The notes: generated by a model not told the origin, from the letters alone. A DNA stretch of 60,530 nt from Flavobacteriaceae bacterium (GCA_009926065.1 RFPP01000010.1:1-60530); one strand, 5' to 3'; counted from the first letter of the stretch, positions 37,601 to 47,557 are shown. A program made the numbers and translations.

Positions 37601-38739
37601 GCACCAAACAAACCTCCAGTAGTTCCTACCCAATAATAAGTTGTTCCAGAAACTGTAGCCTGTGTTGCAGTAGTTGCTGTACTTTCAATTCCTTCACTTA
37701 TGGCAACAACTTTCCATATGTAAGTTGTCCCAGGTGTTAAACCAGTAGCAGCATAAGTATTTGTTCCTGTTGCAATGTTTGCAGCAACATTAAAGGAAGT
37801 ACCTCCATTTGTAGAATTAAGAACTACATATCTATATACATTTGTCAAATCTGAAGCTGCATTCCAATTCAATGTCATTGAGTTAAATGTTGCAGCTGTA
37901 CAAGTTAATGAAGTAGGTCCCGAAGCTGGCGATAATGTAGGTGTAAATCTATACATTCTTCTACCTGTATTTGAAACACTGCTTATCAAAGCTATATTTG
38001 CATCAGTTAAAGTAATTGCAGTAGGAGCTAATCCATCGGAAGCAGTAATCATTCCATCAGAAACTGACTTAACTGTATTAGCTATATTACTTGAAGAAAT
38101 AAAAATACTTCTTGAAGTTGTGGTTGATGTATTATTAGAAACAGATCCATAAATGAATTCAATTACCCCTGTAGTTTGATAAATCAGTGCTTGACATACA
38201 CTCCCTGTACCGGAAGTTGAGTAAGGAATTCTTAAATCCAACCACTCAACAACCAATACTTGATTTGGTGAAGTACCAATAATTTTATAATGAACTTTTC
38301 CAGTTGATAAAGTATAGTTATCTCCAGACATAGGCACTATTAATGGAACATTGGCAGCTACCGATTGAGAAGTTCCTGAAACTGCAGTAGAACCTAAACG
38401 CATTTGACCATTAGAATTAACACTGAATTGAGAATAACCAGTTCCCATGAAATGAAACGGGAAACCGATATTAACGATAGATGAAGCCACATCATCACTT
38501 GAACCACTAATCAGTTGAGTCGTTCCTGAGCTCATGTCAACTAAAGATTGGTTTTGTAAAGTGCTAAATGCATAGTTAGCAGTACTTTGCCCCTGCACCG
38601 AAATATTCGCAAAAAGTGCAAATACAATCATCAACAAAAAGCCCTTAAAAGAAGTGCTGTTTTTAGTAGCTAAAGCTTGATTTTTACCGTTCATTACTTG
38701 GGAAAACAAGCCCTGAACAAAATTGTAATTTTGATTCAT
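28627..38739 (-). CDS. Giant T9SS-secreted multidomain Ig-like surface protein
   Basis: A 3370-residue Thr/Ser/Gly/Ala-rich exported protein. A signal segment (31-51) follows an unusual 30-residue N-terminal stretch. Residues 53-265 form a beta-sandwich-like domain, about 265-350 a fibronectin-III domain, and about 365-1000 a repetitive, probably beta-helical part. About 1140-3285 is a chain of Ig/PKD-like domains, six of them with WY(x)xATGGT-type motifs, and several interrupted by nested domains at about 1166-1355, 1615-1796, 2068-2278, 2503-2694 and 2826-2998. The last 75 residues (YPNPV...NGAYFIQV...VIKK) are a type A T9SS sorting domain, so it should be sent to the surface or medium. Adhesin or matrix function is inferred. 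Terminators lie on both sides, so it is monocistronic. Confidence 0.93.
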   Translation of the reverse strand: MNQNYNFVQGLFSQVMNGKNQALATKNSTSFKGFLLMIVFALFANISVQGQSTANYAFSTLQNQSLVDMSSGTTQLISGSSDDVASSIVNIGFPFHFMGTGYSQFSVNSNGQMRLGSTAVSGTSQSVAANVPLIVPMSGDNYTLSTGKVHYKIIGTSPNQVLVVEWLDLRIPYSTSGTGSVCQALIYQTTGVIEFIYGSVSNNTSTTTSRSIFISSSNIANTVKSVSDGMITASDGLAPTAITLTDANIALISSVSNTGRRMYRFTPTLSPASGPTSLTCTAATFNSMTLNWNAASDLTNVYRYVVLNSTNGGTSFNVAANIATGTNTYAATGLTPGTTYIWKVVAISEGIESTATTATQATVSGTTYYWVGTTGGLFGAPANWNTMADGTGTTRVVPDASDIFIVDGDGIVPGSGGTTTISGDVASFSLGQFKVTSNTNLTLQSNGTTTRTLTVTGGPGDDFVIEAGSTLSLNHAANAVAFAFSGTGNTGLIAGTVNLTGSASNTINTTGGTGTLVTVASTGIVNMGNTTISLVGTAATLSFLNGSNCNVSGATTGAPPVPLATWETTSNLTISGITTSTTAPTNRLQSFGNLIYNCPAATGTMSFFTTSTTAVIKGDLIITAAGATGGTGIFRALTSGTLTVNGNVIVTQGRFQSANGTGTLIVNGNTTCGTNGIIDINAGTYSQRGTIFTNNGTLTGVASTATLQFFSPNNIAQTLAGSGTVLTNLGVLSVQNTSGLTISHTNQVTVLRANLFQGLITNSNKITFGTGLNLNTTIQIGAAGLLTPGGSLDVAPTFNLGTGTHNLIYAQESVPRTTGFEIPSTRAIGSLTLSNSNGLTIAGGPLATGTLTFSALSGGNINTTSANLLTVTGTTTGSIVRTLATAYVNGPLALTLPVSLATGSTYTFPIGKGTLNPLALVNPMTGATVGATVTVQAEVFDAPTGGTPGTLMGSLNPNRYWTASITSGASNFTDTLIQLFDTTNALDAIASSSTLTGAYNLVGGVSTTTTATSLTSTAPKLTTLPGFFVMGNKAAATLTNLAITPTGNACTNVTRTITVTATPGGGAVTGVVINYSINGVAQTAIPMTNTSGNDWSGVIPTVTPVNAAIVWSVTATDANSLTKTEIGTPYQDAPTFGVTATSSASLTTVCSTSPSILTATITKPGTVAFGAGGTSSSSTGASFFPGAWGGAKTQYIVRASELIAAGIAAGPITSLGFEPTTAGQTYTGFSVSMASTSLSAMTSTFVTTGLSQVYLGTLTNNGFLPVANTVNTLAFGTGSGSASSFVWDGTSNILISISWSSVPNAATSTGSTMKVDAPGFTCSAYRQADNESPATMLASTAATTASSRPRFTFGAVVATIPTSYSWSDGTTVVGTTNPLTVNPAVTSTYTMTAIIGGCSISANPVTITTLPLPSAPTAVGSTQCGTIVPTASVTATSGAAGTGTFKWYTAATGGTALQSSTSTTYTTAVATTTTFYVSEVGVNGCESVRTPVTVNVIAPPTLTLSSSAEAFCVGLSTVTPVTITSSLANYDSYSWSPATNVSGTSTSGYTFNPASTTTYVMSASNSTTGCATTANVVVTVNPLPLITSATSSSEPLCLGNSTTLTGVSIPATAGTAAVGAGATTSSTYSNPFYSAWSNNHTQHLITAAELTAMGIVAGNITSVGLNVTNAGTLPMLDMSLKIGHANTTALAGFANNAQFQTVFTSASYLPVVGVNTLTFTSPFLWDGISNIVLEFCHGNSSSTSTMSRTVSADTTPYVSTVKTHVSGGTSGTTICGDVTTNLTTYSVRPRFIFGAQVGVNLTSTANWTWSPSTALSATTGSSVTANPTVTTVYTVTATNPTTTCTASRPVTVTVLPLPSAPTATNATQCGAQLSTASVTSTTGLTNPVFVWYAAATGGTALQTGTSSTFLTSINSTRTMYVSEYNGTCESLRTPVVMTVTAPPAVTITSSVPSFCGTGGNATLTASSPDSAMTYTWTSINPSAILSSTNTAVTTATISETSDFKVVGIASNPSCLPIESFISIGVYPLPSATVTTTAQGVCPGTSATIGSGLSAGNFTVTCLPAPSAPAVAPLGAVSLVGGQALITPYPAGVTANSTSLDDNFWSGIPVGFNFNFFGSIVTNVFIGSNGTINLGTTGSTQYTFTGGFPSTGNPASTVAVVARDLHWGTAGAGKITYWTEGIAPNRRFVVQFLNGNTYSGGGKQTAEAVFYETLGTIDIRVFEASVTNEKYIGLQDATRTIGATAPNCDVTPVVDNYWNGQTATILPTAPKAWRFTPPSNYNTSWFANNVIIPPAGFANPGVNVFNLSVAPTVTTTYSITYTNQTTGCANPPGSAQVLMTVLGNTIPAGLITNASATTICTGQTVNFSTNFTGITDGLVFQWQSSIDNGTTWVDIASANAATFSTIPAEPTQYRCKLVACNGVPGYTSVATIGFNNSVVSTTPGLRCGTGTATAGATGSAGTTIKWYANATGGSALGTGTTFTTPSINSTTTYYAAAETYVAGALPVGAGGTNSATSGRSFLPGAWGGSKTQYIIKASELLAAGIGAGNITSLGFEPTNSGQTYQGFFVSLAPVTANVMTTTFISAGLVQVYAGTETDNGFTPVANTLNNLTFGTGTGSASSFNWDGSSNILVSISRSAVPGAFTSSSTTMKVDDVGFVSTAYDLADNLTPAAMLASATADGTTSFRPRFTINGQVVCSSVRVPVVVTVTTPPAITLSGDPAVICAESNTAPVTVTAGASNYDSYVWSPTSVTGNVNTGWVFNPLTTTTYTLAASQTTGATPCATTATITVNVNPTPSVLTVSPSPVSACANIILPLVSSGGTLDNMTLLTQNFNGPNNWTTVNNSTGGSAGPALADWTLQQSGYVYSFYGPFVSNDNSQFYMSNSDAQGSGGTTSTELKSPVFSTIGYSVANLSFYHYLYFPTTAKVEYTTDGGATWTTIQTYTTTQGAIAAFANANLSLPAAMLNQPSVQLRFKYDDSWGYFWAIDNVSISGTQVAPMVWSPTTNLYTDAAATIPYTGQNLSTVYFKNTSPASSVTYTATATSLLGCARVATVPVTVYQTAAPTGLQFYQFCPTGGATVTSMTSAITGSNIKWYSTSTGGTALAPTTPLTQGYYWASQTLNGCESPTRFLVFAISNATAAPSSSPTQQFCNSATVANLTANGSNLQWYSTATGGTPLASTTALSTGTYYVSQTSGGCESPRTAVSVTVTTVPAPTGAATQSLSSLLTLGDIVVTGSNITWYASAANAASGTNPLPSTQLLANTTYYATQTINGCRSATSLAVTITTLANQDFDMTQFTYYPNPVIDLLNITYSQDMTSVKVFNMIGQQLMNKQVNSNTVQIDMSSYPNGAYFIQVTTENAMKTVRVIKK

Positions 38740-38788
38740 AATAAATATTATAGGTTAGGAAATTAAATTTTAAATATTAATTAGGCGT

Positions 38789-38818
38789 TAAAAATAGTTA
38801 AATAAAATAAAAAAACAA
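38789..38818 (-). promoter_or_regulatory. Predicted promoter of the giant gene
   Basis: On the minus strand, TTG (38818-38816), 19 bases and TAttTTTA (38796-38789); only the last base of the -7 element departs from consensus. The leader would be about 45 bases. Confidence 0.5.
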
Positions 38819-38961
38819 TGTTAAATTTTAATTTTTTTTCTAAAAATCTAAATTTTTATGAAACTAAAAAAATAATCCATTGAAAATTATTCAATCTTCA
38901 AAAGTATATATTTTGGAAATCTATTACTTTAGAAATAATATAATAATTATGAAGGGAGATA

Positions 38962-38996
38962 AAAAAAAGCCCCTTTTAAGAAGGGGCTTTTTTTAA
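38962..38996. terminator. Strong rho-independent terminator after DUF3467
   Basis: The stem GCCCCTT/AAGGGGC with a five-base loop is flanked by eight A and seven T, 4 bases beyond the DUF3467 stop. It closes the rpo super-operon. Confidence 0.92.
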
Positions 38997-38999
38997 AAT

Positions 39000-39302
39000 T
39001 TATGCTTGACCAGCAGTTCCAAAATTTAATGGAATTGATGGTTGTTCTGTGTCTTTTATTTCGCCATGAGCGACTTCAAATCGATGTACATTTTCTGCTA
39101 ATGCCTTGACAAGTCTTTTAGCATGCTGTGGAGTCAAAACTATTCTCGACTTAACTTTTGCTTTAGGCACACCAGGCATTATGCACACAAAATCTAAAAC
39201 AAATTCTGATGCCGAATGATTGATAATAGCTAGGTTAGAATAAATTCCTTCCGCTGTATTTTCGTCTAACTCAATATTTATTTGTCCTTCTTGCTCGCTC
39301 AT
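39000..39302 (-). CDS. DUF3467 domain protein
   Basis: A 100-residue soluble protein of DUF3467. Characteristic blocks are IYSNLAIINHSASEFVLDFV, then PGVPKAKVKSRIVLTPQHAKR and the C-terminal helix LVKALAENVHRFE. Its function is unknown. It lies 56 bases downstream of rpoC, behind a hairpin with a short T-tract, and before the strong terminator. This position suggests that it is expressed with RNA polymerase, at a reduced level if the hairpin terminates part of the transcripts. Confidence 0.9.
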   Translation of the reverse strand: MSEQEGQINIELDENTAEGIYSNLAIINHSASEFVLDFVCIMPGVPKAKVKSRIVLTPQHAKRLVKALAENVHRFEVAHGEIKDTEQPSIPLNFGTAGQA

Positions 39303-39312
39303 ATTAAAATAG

Positions 39313-39356
39313 TAAAAAAAGTGAAAGATTTATTATTAGTAAACCTTTCACTTTTG
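39313..39356 (-). terminator. Hairpin between rpoC and the DUF3467 gene
   Basis: On the minus strand, AAAAGTGAAAGGTTTA pairs with TAAATCTTTCACTTTT (one G-T pair) around a 7-base loop, with a T-run after it. It starts 3 bases after the rpoC stop and probably terminates part of the transcription. Confidence 0.7.
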
Positions 39357-39358
39357 AA

Positions 39359-42300
39359 TTAATAATTGTATTCTTCTTTTGTTGACATCATTTCATTGAA
39401 TTCTTCCTTTGAACCTACAATGATTTGATCGTATTCTCTCATACCAGTTCCAGCTGGTATTCTATGACCTACAATAACATTTTCTTTTAATCCTTCTAGG
39501 TCGTCCACTTTTCCAGCAACTGCTGCTTCGTTTAATACTTTAGTAGTTTCCTGGAAAGAGGCAGCAGAAATAAATGATTTCGTTTGTAAAGATGCTCTCG
39601 TAATACCTTGAAGTACTGGAGTTGCAGTTGCAGTGATTACATCACGAGCTACCACTAAATTCTGATCGTTACGTTTCAATAGTGAATTTTCATCACGCAA
39701 TTGACGAGGGGAAACAATTTGTCCTGGTTTCAAGTTTTGCGAATCCCCAGCATCTTCAACTACTTTCATACCATATAATTTATCGTTTTCTACGATAAAG
39801 TCTTTAGTATGAATTAATTGATCTTCTAGGAATAATGTATCTCCTGGGTCTTGAACTAATACTTTTCGCATCATTTGACGGATCACCACTTCAAAATGTT
39901 TGTCATTAATTTTCACCCCTTGTAAACGATAAACTTCTTGAATTTCGTTAACTAGATACTGTTGTACAGCAGCTGGTCCTTTAATTCTTAAAATATCGTC
40001 AGGTGTAATTGCCCCATCAGATAATGGAACTCCTGCACGTACAAAGTCATTTTCTTGAACTAAGATTTGGCTTGAAAGTTTTACTAAGTATTTCTTAACC
40101 TCACCAAATTTAGATTCTATGATAATTTCACGATTTCCTCTTTTTACTTTTCCGAAAGTTACTACCCCGTCTATTTCTGAAACTACAGCTGGATTAGATG
40201 GATTACGAGCTTCTAATAGCTCTGTAATTCTAGGTAAACCTCCTGTAATATCTCCAGATTTTGAAGATCTACGTGGGATTTTTACTAAAATCTTACCTGC
40301 TTTAATTTTCTCACCATCTTCAACCATCAAGTGGGCACCAACTGGTAAATTATAAGAGCGGATTAACTCATTATCTTTTCCGTAAATCAATAAAGTAGGG
40401 ATTAATTTTTTATTTCTTCCCTCAGAAATTACTTTTTCTTGGAAACCTGTTTGTTCATCAATTTCAACCACAAACGATTGTCCTTGTTCTAAATCTTCAT
40501 AAGCAATTTTTCCTGTAAATTCAGAAATAATAACTCCATTATAAGGATCCCATTTACAAATAACATCTCCTTTTGCAACTTCTTGACCGTCTTTAACATA
40601 AATGCTAGATCCGTAAGGTATATTATTTGTGGCTAATAGTATTCCTGTTTTAATATCTACTAATTTTAATTCTGTAGAACGAGAGATCACAATATCAACT
40701 GCTTGACCATCTAAATCTTCACCTTTAACAGTTTTTAGATCTTCTATTTCTAGACGTCCATTGAATTTAGCTAAGATGCTTGATTCTTCAGAAATTCCAC
40801 CCGCAACCCCACCTACGTGGAAGGTACGTAATGTTAACTGTGTACCTGGCTCTCCAATTGATTGAGCGGCAATTACCCCAACAGCTTCACCTCGCTGAGT
40901 CATTTTTCCAGTTGCTAGGTTTCTTCCGTAACATTTAGCACAAATTCCTTTAGTAGCTTCACATACTAATGGTGAACGAACTTCGACTTTCTCTATTGGA
41001 GAAGCTTCAATTAATCTCATTGTTTCTTCTACAATTTGTTCTCCTCCTTTAACTAATACTTCATTAGTCATTGGATTAATAACATCTTGTAAGGCTACAC
41101 GACCTAGGATTCTTTCTCCCAAAGATTCAACAATTTCTTCGTTCTTTTTCAATGCAGAAACTTCAACACCTCTAAGGGTTCCACAATCGTCTATGTTTAC
41201 AATTACATCTTGAGAAACGTCATGTAATCTTCTTGTTAAGTAACCCGCATCGGCAGTTTTTAACGCTGTATCTGCAAGTCCTTTACGTGCACCGTGGGTA
41301 GAAATGAAATATTCTAAAATTGAAAGTCCTTCTTTAAAGTTAGAAAGAATTGGATTTTCAATGATTTCTCCACCTCCGGCAGTTGATTTTTTTGGCTTAG
41401 CCATCAAACCACGCATACCTGTTAACTGACGAATTTGCTCTTTAGATCCCCTTGCTCCTGAGTCAAGCATCATATACACTGAGTTAAAACCTTGTTGGTC
41501 TTCTCTAATGTTCTTCATTGCTAATTCTGTAAGTTGGGCATTTGCAGAGGTCCACACGTCAATAACTTGATTGTAACGTTCGTTGTTGGTAATAAGTCCC
41601 ATATTATAATTTGCAGAAATGCCGTCAACTTGTTCTCTGGCATCTGAAATTAATTTTGTTTTTTGTTCTGGTATTCTAATATCACCAAGAGAGAATGATA
41701 ATCCACCTTTGAAGGCAAATTTATAACCCATATCTTTCATGTTATCAAGGAACGCAGCAGTTGTAGGAACATCAGTTACGCTTAATACATGTCCGATAAT
41801 ATCTCTAAGGTTTTTCTTAGTTAATACATCATTGATATATCCAGCTGCTTCAGGAACTACTTCATTAAATAACACACGTCCTGCAGTTGTTTGGATAATT
41901 TTATATATTAATTCCCCATTTTCATTAAAATCTTTTGCACGAATTTTTACTCGAGCGTTCAATTCTAATTTACCTTCATTTAAGGCAATATTTACTTCTT
42001 CTGCAGAATAAAAAGTTAAGTCTTCACCTAAAATTTTATGTTCTGGAGTTGAAATTCTCTCTTTGGTCATATAATATAGACCCAATACCATGTCTTGAGA
42101 AGGTACCGTAATCGGAGCTCCATTGGCAGGATTCAAAATGTTATGTGAAGCCAACATTAATAATTGTGCTTCTAAAATAGCTTCTGGTCCCAACGGTAAG
42201 TGAACCGCCATTTGATCCCCATCAAAATCCGCATTAAATGCAGTACAAACTAAAGGATGCAATTGGATTGCTTTTCCTTCAATTAATTTTGGTTGGAATG

Positions 42301-43672
42301 CTTGAATACCCAATCTGTGCAAAGTAGGAGCACGATTTAGTAAGATTGGGTGTCCTTTAATTACATTTTCAAGGATATCCCAAACTACAGGCTCTTTTTT
42401 GTCAATTATTTTCTTTGCCGATTTAACGGTTTTTACAATTCCTCTTTCTATCAATTTACGAATTACAAAAGGTTTGTACAACTCAGCTGCCATATCTTTA
42501 GGGATACCGCATTCGAATAATTTCAATTCAGGTCCAACAACAATTACCGAACGAGCAGAATAATCCACACGTTTACCAAGTAAGTTTTGACGGAAACGTC
42601 CTTGTTTACCTTTTAATGAATCGGATAAAGATTTTAAAGGTCGGTTAGATTCTGTTTTTACTGCAGATGCTTTTCTTGTGTTATCAAAAAGTGAATCTAC
42701 TGATTCTTGCAACATACGTTTTTCGTTTCTCAAGATAACTTCTGGAGCTTTAATCTCCATTAATCTTTTTAAACGATTGTTACGTATAATTACACGACGG
42801 TACAAATCATTTAAATCTGAAGTAGCAAAACGACCACCATCAAGAGGCACAAGAGGGCGTAATTCAGGTGGAATAACTGGAACTACTTTCATTATCATCC
42901 ATTCCGGACGATTCTCACGGTTCAAGTTAGACTCACGGAAAGATTCTACAACTTGTAATCTTTTTAATGCCTCTGTTTTACGTTGTTTAGAAGTTTCGTT
43001 GTTTGCTTTATGTCTTAAATCATAAGACAATTCATCTAAATCAATTCTTGCTAATAAGTCCATAATACACTCTGCTCCCATTTTGGCAACAAATTTATTA
43101 GGGTCTAAATCATCTAAATATTGATTTTCTGTAGGTAAAGTTTCTAAAATGTTTAAGTACTCTTCCTCGGTTAAAAAATCTAAAGTTTGTAAAGGTTCAC
43201 CATCAGCATTTTTTGCAATACCTGCTTGAATTACTACGTATCTTTCGTAGTAAATAATCATGTCTAATTTCTTAGATGGTAACCCAAGGATATAACCAAT
43301 TTTGTTTGGAAGTGAACGGAAATACCAGATATGAGCAATTGGCACTACTAAATTGATGTGTCCTACTCTATCTCTACGTACTTTTTTCTCAGTAACTTCA
43401 ACACCACAACGGTCACAAACAATCCCTTTGTAACGAATTCTTTTGTATTTTCCACAAGCACATTCGAAATCTTTTACAGGTCCAAATATTCTTTCGCAAA
43501 AAAGACCGTCACGTTCTGGTTTATGGGTTCTATAATTGATAGTTTCAGGTTTCAAAACCTCACCTCTTGACTCAGCCAAGATAGATTCTGGAGAAGCTAA
43601 TCCTATAGTAATTTTGTTAAACTTTACTACTTGGTTTTTATCTTTATTGTTTCTATTATTCATCATAGTCAT
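39359..43672 (-). CDS. rpoC: RNA polymerase subunit beta'
   Basis: The 1437-residue beta' subunit. It has the N-terminal zinc ribbon (Cys71, Cys73, Cys86, Cys89 in CACGKY...CDRCG), the catalytic NADFDGD motif at about 478-484 with the three Mg-binding aspartates, the bridge helix/trigger loop region ([20 protein letters not shown], later [25 protein letters not shown]), and the second zinc site with [13 protein letters not shown]. It is the last polymerase gene of the super-operon, separated from rpoB by a 72-base repeat-rich spacer. ATGs at codons 3 and 4 are alternative starts. Confidence 0.98.
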   Translation of the reverse strand: MTMMNNRNNKDKNQVVKFNKITIGLASPESILAESRGEVLKPETINYRTHKPERDGLFCERIFGPVKDFECACGKYKRIRYKGIVCDRCGVEVTEKKVRRDRVGHINLVVPIAHIWYFRSLPNKIGYILGLPSKKLDMIIYYERYVVIQAGIAKNADGEPLQTLDFLTEEEYLNILETLPTENQYLDDLDPNKFVAKMGAECIMDLLARIDLDELSYDLRHKANNETSKQRKTEALKRLQVVESFRESNLNRENRPEWMIMKVVPVIPPELRPLVPLDGGRFATSDLNDLYRRVIIRNNRLKRLMEIKAPEVILRNEKRMLQESVDSLFDNTRKASAVKTESNRPLKSLSDSLKGKQGRFRQNLLGKRVDYSARSVIVVGPELKLFECGIPKDMAAELYKPFVIRKLIERGIVKTVKSAKKIIDKKEPVVWDILENVIKGHPILLNRAPTLHRLGIQAFQPKLIEGKAIQLHPLVCTAFNADFDGDQMAVHLPLGPEAILEAQLLMLASHNILNPANGAPITVPSQDMVLGLYYMTKERISTPEHKILGEDLTFYSAEEVNIALNEGKLELNARVKIRAKDFNENGELIYKIIQTTAGRVLFNEVVPEAAGYINDVLTKKNLRDIIGHVLSVTDVPTTAAFLDNMKDMGYKFAFKGGLSFSLGDIRIPEQKTKLISDAREQVDGISANYNMGLITNNERYNQVIDVWTSANAQLTELAMKNIREDQQGFNSVYMMLDSGARGSKEQIRQLTGMRGLMAKPKKSTAGGGEIIENPILSNFKEGLSILEYFISTHGARKGLADTALKTADAGYLTRRLHDVSQDVIVNIDDCGTLRGVEVSALKKNEEIVESLGERILGRVALQDVINPMTNEVLVKGGEQIVEETMRLIEASPIEKVEVRSPLVCEATKGICAKCYGRNLATGKMTQRGEAVGVIAAQSIGEPGTQLTLRTFHVGGVAGGISEESSILAKFNGRLEIEDLKTVKGEDLDGQAVDIVISRSTELKLVDIKTGILLATNNIPYGSSIYVKDGQEVAKGDVICKWDPYNGVIISEFTGKIAYEDLEQGQSFVVEIDEQTGFQEKVISEGRNKKLIPTLLIYGKDNELIRSYNLPVGAHLMVEDGEKIKAGKILVKIPRRSSKSGDITGGLPRITELLEARNPSNPAVVSEIDGVVTFGKVKRGNREIIIESKFGEVKKYLVKLSSQILVQENDFVRAGVPLSDGAITPDDILRIKGPAAVQQYLVNEIQEVYRLQGVKINDKHFEVVIRQMMRKVLVQDPGDTLFLEDQLIHTKDFIVENDKLYGMKVVEDAGDSQNLKPGQIVSPRQLRDENSLLKRNDQNLVVARDVITATATPVLQGITRASLQTKSFISAASFQETTKVLNEAAVAGKVDDLEGLKENVIVGHRIPAGTGMREYDQIIVGSKEEFNEMMSTKEEYNY

Positions 43673-43682
43673 AAAATTTTAA

Positions 43683-43740
43683 GTTGTTGGTTGTTAGTTG
43701 TTGGTTGAAAATTTAGAATTATCAACCGCCAACCATCAAC
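43683..43740. repeat. Word-like inverted repeat in the rpoB-rpoC spacer
   Basis: The left arm repeats GTTGTTGGTT/GTTAGTTGTTGGTTGA; the right arm is TCAACCGCCAACCATCAAC. The 19-base arms match at 15 of 19 positions and could fold in the transcript between rpoB and rpoC. There is no T-tract, so it is not a normal terminator. Confidence 0.6.
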
Positions 43741-43744
43741 TATT

Positions 43745-46700
43745 TTATTCTTCTAAACGGATGTCTAAACCTAGACCTTTCAATTCGTGCATTAATACAT
43801 TGAATGATTCTGGAAGACCTGGTTCTGGCATAGTTTCTCCTTTTACGATTGCCTCGTAAGTTTTCGCTCTACCAATAACATCATCAGATTTAACTGTCAA
43901 GATTTCTCTTAATGTACTTGATGCTCCATAAGCTTCAAGTGCCCATACCTCCATCTCTCCAAAACGCTGACCTCCAAATTGAGCTTTACCTCCTAATGGT
44001 TGTTGCGTAATTAATGAGTATGGTCCTATTGAACGAGCGTGCATTTTATCATCAACCATGTGACCTAGTTTCAACATATAGATAACTCCAACTGTTGCGG
44101 CTTGGTGAAAACGTTCTCCCGTTCCTCCATCATAAAGGTAAGTGTGTCCAAAACGCGGAATTCCTGCCTCGTCTGTCAATTCATTAATTTGGTCAAGGGT
44201 TGCTCCATCAAAAATTGGGGTAGCATATTTTCTACCTAATTTCTGACCAGCCCATCCTAAAACTGTTTCATAAATTTGACCAATATTCATACGAGAAGGT
44301 ACTCCAAGTGGATTCAATACAATATCTACAGGTGTTCCATCCTCAAGGAAAGGCATATCTTCATGACGAACAATACGTGCCACAATACCTTTGTTACCAT
44401 GGCGTCCCGCCATTTTATCACCCACTTTCAGCTTACGTTTTTTAGCAATGTAAACTTTAGCTAATTTCAAGATTCCTGATGGTAATTCATCCCCTACAGT
44501 TATAGTGAATTTCTCTCTTCTCAAGCTACCTTGTAAATCGTTCAACTTAATTTTGTAGTTATGGATCAAATCGTTTACCATTTTGTTGGTGTCTTCATCT
44601 GAAACCCATTGACCTTTGGTTAAGTGAGCAAAGTCTTCAACAGAATTTAACATTTTGAGTGAATATTTTTTACCTTTTGGTAAAACTTCTTCTCCTAAAT
44701 CGTTCATAACTCCTTGTGAAGTTTTTCCGTTTACTATATTGAAAAGCTTCTCAATTAATTTGTCTTTTAATTCAACAAATTTAGTTTCGAATTCCATTTC
44801 CAATGCCGTTAAAGCATCTTTATCTTGAGTACGCTTACGCTTATCTTTTAATGCTCTTGCAAATAATTTTTTATCTAAAACTACACCATGTAAAGAAGGT
44901 GATGCTTTTAATGAAGCGTCTTTTACGTCTCCAGCTTTGTCTCCAAAGATGGCACGAAGCAATTTCTCTTCAGGCGTAGGATCTGATTCTCCTTTAGGGG
45001 TAATTTTACCAATTAGAATATCACCAGGTTTAACTTCGGCACCTATTCTAATCATACCGTTTTCATCTAAATCTTTCGTAGCTTCTTCACTAACGTTTGG
45101 AATATCATTCGTTAATTCTTCGTTTCCTAATTTAGTATCTCTCACCTCCAATGAATAATCATCGATATGAATAGAGGTAAAAATATCGTCACGAACCACT
45201 TTTTCAGAAATTACAATCGCATCCTCGAAGTTATAACCCTTCCATGGCATGAATGCTACTTTTAGGTTTCTACCTAAAGCTAATTCTCCATTTTGAGTTG
45301 CATAACCCTCAGATAATACTTGTCCTTGAACTACTCTATCTCCTTTTCTTACTATTGGTTTTAGGTTAATACATGAGCTTTGATTAGTTTTTCTGAATTT
45401 AATTAAATTATATGTTTTTTCATCTTCTTCAAAACTAACCATACGTTCTGCATCAGAACGGTCGTATTTAATTGTGATGATATTGGCATCAACATAAGTA
45501 ACTGTACCGTCGCCTTCAGCATTAATTAATACTCTTGAATCAGAGGCAACTTGGCGCTCTAAACCGGTACCAACAATTGGTGCTTCAGGACGTAATAAAG
45601 GAACCGCTTGACGCATCATATTTGATCCCATCAACGCTCTATTCGCATCATCATGTTCCAAGAATGGAATTAACGAAGCTGAAATAGAAGCAATTTGATT
45701 TGGAGCTACATCAGTATAATCAACTTGAGATGGCTGAATTACAGGGAAGTCACCTTCCTGACGTGCAATTACATTATCGGCAGTGATTTTACCTGAAGCA
45801 TCCATTTGGATATTTGCTTGAGCAATCATTTTACCTTCTTCTTCTTCTGCACTTAAATATACAGGATTAGCTTTTAGGTCCACTTTTCCTTCTTTTACTT
45901 CGCGATATGGAGTTTCAATGAATCCCATTCCGTTTACTTTAGCATAAACCCCAAGTGAAGAAATCAAACCAATGTTTGGTCCTTCAGGAGTTTCAATTGG
46001 ACATAATCGTCCGTAGTGCGTATAGTGAACGTCACGAACTTCAAATCCAGCTCTTTCTCTCGAAAGACCACCTGGCCCTAAAGCTGACAATCTTCTTTTG
46101 TGTGTAATCTCAGCTAATGGATTGGTTTGATCCATAAATTGAGACAATTGGTTGGTACCAAAGAATGAGTTGATTACTGATGATAATGTTTTTGCATTAA
46201 TCAAATCAATTGGTGTAAACACCTCGTTATCTCTAACGTTCATTCTTTCACGAATGGTTCTGGCCATACGAGCTAAACCAACACCAAATTGTTGTGAAAG
46301 TTGTTCTCCAACAGTTCTTACACGACGATTAGATAAGTGATCAATATCATCAATCTCTGCTTTAGAGTTAATCAATTCGATCAAATATTTAACGATAGTT
46401 ATGATATCCTCTTTGGTCAAGACTTGCTTTTCCATAGGGATATTTAAACCTAATTTTTTGTTCATTCTATAACGACCAACTTCACCTAAGTTATAACGTT
46501 GATCAGAGAAGAATAGTTTATCTATAATACCACGAGCAGTTTCTTCATCAGGCGGTTCTGCGTTACGCAATTGTCTGTAGATGTGCTCAACAGCTTCTTT
46601 TTCTGAATTTGTTGGATCTTTTTGTAAAGTATTGTGGATAATAGAATAGTCAGCTACATTATTATCTTCTTTATGCAACAAAACAGATTTTACATTAGAT

Positions 46701-47557
46701 TCAACAATTTCTTCAACGTTTTCTTTGTCAAGTATTGTATCTCTATCTAATATAATTTCATTCCTTTCAATAGATACTACTTCACCGGTATCTTCATCTA
46801 CGAAATCTTCGTGCCAAGTATTCAATACACGTGCAGCTAATTTTCTTCCGATATATTTTTTAAGTCCCGCTTTGGAAACTTTAATTTCTTCAGCAAGATC
46901 AAATATTTCAAGAATATCCTTATCTCTTTCAAAACCGATTGCACGGAAAAGAGTTGTTACTGGTAGTTTTTTCTTTCTATCAATATAGGCATACATTACG
47001 CTGTTGATATCGGTAGCAAATTCTATCCAAGAGCCTTTAAAAGGGATGACTCTTGCAGAATAGAGTTTTGTTCCGTTTGCGTGGAAAGATTGACCGAAGA
47101 ATACTCCAGGAGAGCGGTGCAATTGAGAAACAACAACACGTTCAGCACCATTGATTACAAAAGTACCACTTGGAGTCATGTACGGAATTGTTCCAAGATA
47201 AACATCTTGTACAATTGTTTCAAAATCCTCATGCTCAGGATCAGTACAATACAATTTTAGCCTTGCCTTTAATGGCACGCTATAGGTTAATCCTCTCTCT
47301 ATACACTCTTGAATGGTATAGCGAGGTGGATCTACAAAATAATCTAAGAATTCCAATACAAAGTTATTTCTTGTATCTGTTATTGGAAAGTTTTCCATGA
47401 AGGTATTGTATAATCCTTCATCGCCTCTTTCGTCTGTTTTAGTTTCTAATTGGAAGAAATCTTTAAACGACTTAACCTGAACATCAAGAAAATCTGGATA
47501 GTCAGGAATATTTTTTGTTGAGGCAAAATTCAATCTTTCAGTCTGATTTGTTAACAT
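43745..47557 (-). CDS. rpoB: RNA polymerase subunit beta
   Basis: The 1270-residue beta subunit. The rifampicin region reads [19 protein letters not shown] and [19 protein letters not shown]. Later conserved blocks are [17 protein letters not shown], the catalytic-lysine regions ([14 protein letters not shown]) and [23 protein letters not shown], and the C-terminal [24 protein letters not shown]. The frame begins one codon earlier with TTG (47560); ATG 47557 is preferred. It follows rplL after 274 bases that contain an attenuator-like hairpin. Confidence 0.98.
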   Translation of the reverse strand: MLTNQTERLNFASTKNIPDYPDFLDVQVKSFKDFFQLETKTDERGDEGLYNTFMENFPITDTRNNFVLEFLDYFVDPPRYTIQECIERGLTYSVPLKARLKLYCTDPEHEDFETIVQDVYLGTIPYMTPSGTFVINGAERVVVSQLHRSPGVFFGQSFHANGTKLYSARVIPFKGSWIEFATDINSVMYAYIDRKKKLPVTTLFRAIGFERDKDILEIFDLAEEIKVSKAGLKKYIGRKLAARVLNTWHEDFVDEDTGEVVSIERNEIILDRDTILDKENVEEIVESNVKSVLLHKEDNNVADYSIIHNTLQKDPTNSEKEAVEHIYRQLRNAEPPDEETARGIIDKLFFSDQRYNLGEVGRYRMNKKLGLNIPMEKQVLTKEDIITIVKYLIELINSKAEIDDIDHLSNRRVRTVGEQLSQQFGVGLARMARTIRERMNVRDNEVFTPIDLINAKTLSSVINSFFGTNQLSQFMDQTNPLAEITHKRRLSALGPGGLSRERAGFEVRDVHYTHYGRLCPIETPEGPNIGLISSLGVYAKVNGMGFIETPYREVKEGKVDLKANPVYLSAEEEEGKMIAQANIQMDASGKITADNVIARQEGDFPVIQPSQVDYTDVAPNQIASISASLIPFLEHDDANRALMGSNMMRQAVPLLRPEAPIVGTGLERQVASDSRVLINAEGDGTVTYVDANIITIKYDRSDAERMVSFEEDEKTYNLIKFRKTNQSSCINLKPIVRKGDRVVQGQVLSEGYATQNGELALGRNLKVAFMPWKGYNFEDAIVISEKVVRDDIFTSIHIDDYSLEVRDTKLGNEELTNDIPNVSEEATKDLDENGMIRIGAEVKPGDILIGKITPKGESDPTPEEKLLRAIFGDKAGDVKDASLKASPSLHGVVLDKKLFARALKDKRKRTQDKDALTALEMEFETKFVELKDKLIEKLFNIVNGKTSQGVMNDLGEEVLPKGKKYSLKMLNSVEDFAHLTKGQWVSDEDTNKMVNDLIHNYKIKLNDLQGSLRREKFTITVGDELPSGILKLAKVYIAKKRKLKVGDKMAGRHGNKGIVARIVRHEDMPFLEDGTPVDIVLNPLGVPSRMNIGQIYETVLGWAGQKLGRKYATPIFDGATLDQINELTDEAGIPRFGHTYLYDGGTGERFHQAATVGVIYMLKLGHMVDDKMHARSIGPYSLITQQPLGGKAQFGGQRFGEMEVWALEAYGASSTLREILTVKSDDVIGRAKTYEAIVKGETMPEPGLPESFNVLMHELKGLGLDIRLEE

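Noticed and set aside
35519..38152. Several open frames of 60-125 codons on the plus strand opposite the giant gene
   Set aside because: They are mirror images of its Thr/Ala/Val-rich codons, have no family resemblance, start signals or promoters, and are counted as shadows.
28627..38739. Repeated sequences that could be mistaken for a CRISPR or tandem repeat array
   Set aside because: The repetition is in-frame, diverged and follows Ig-like and other protein modules; there are no short identical direct repeats with regular spacers.
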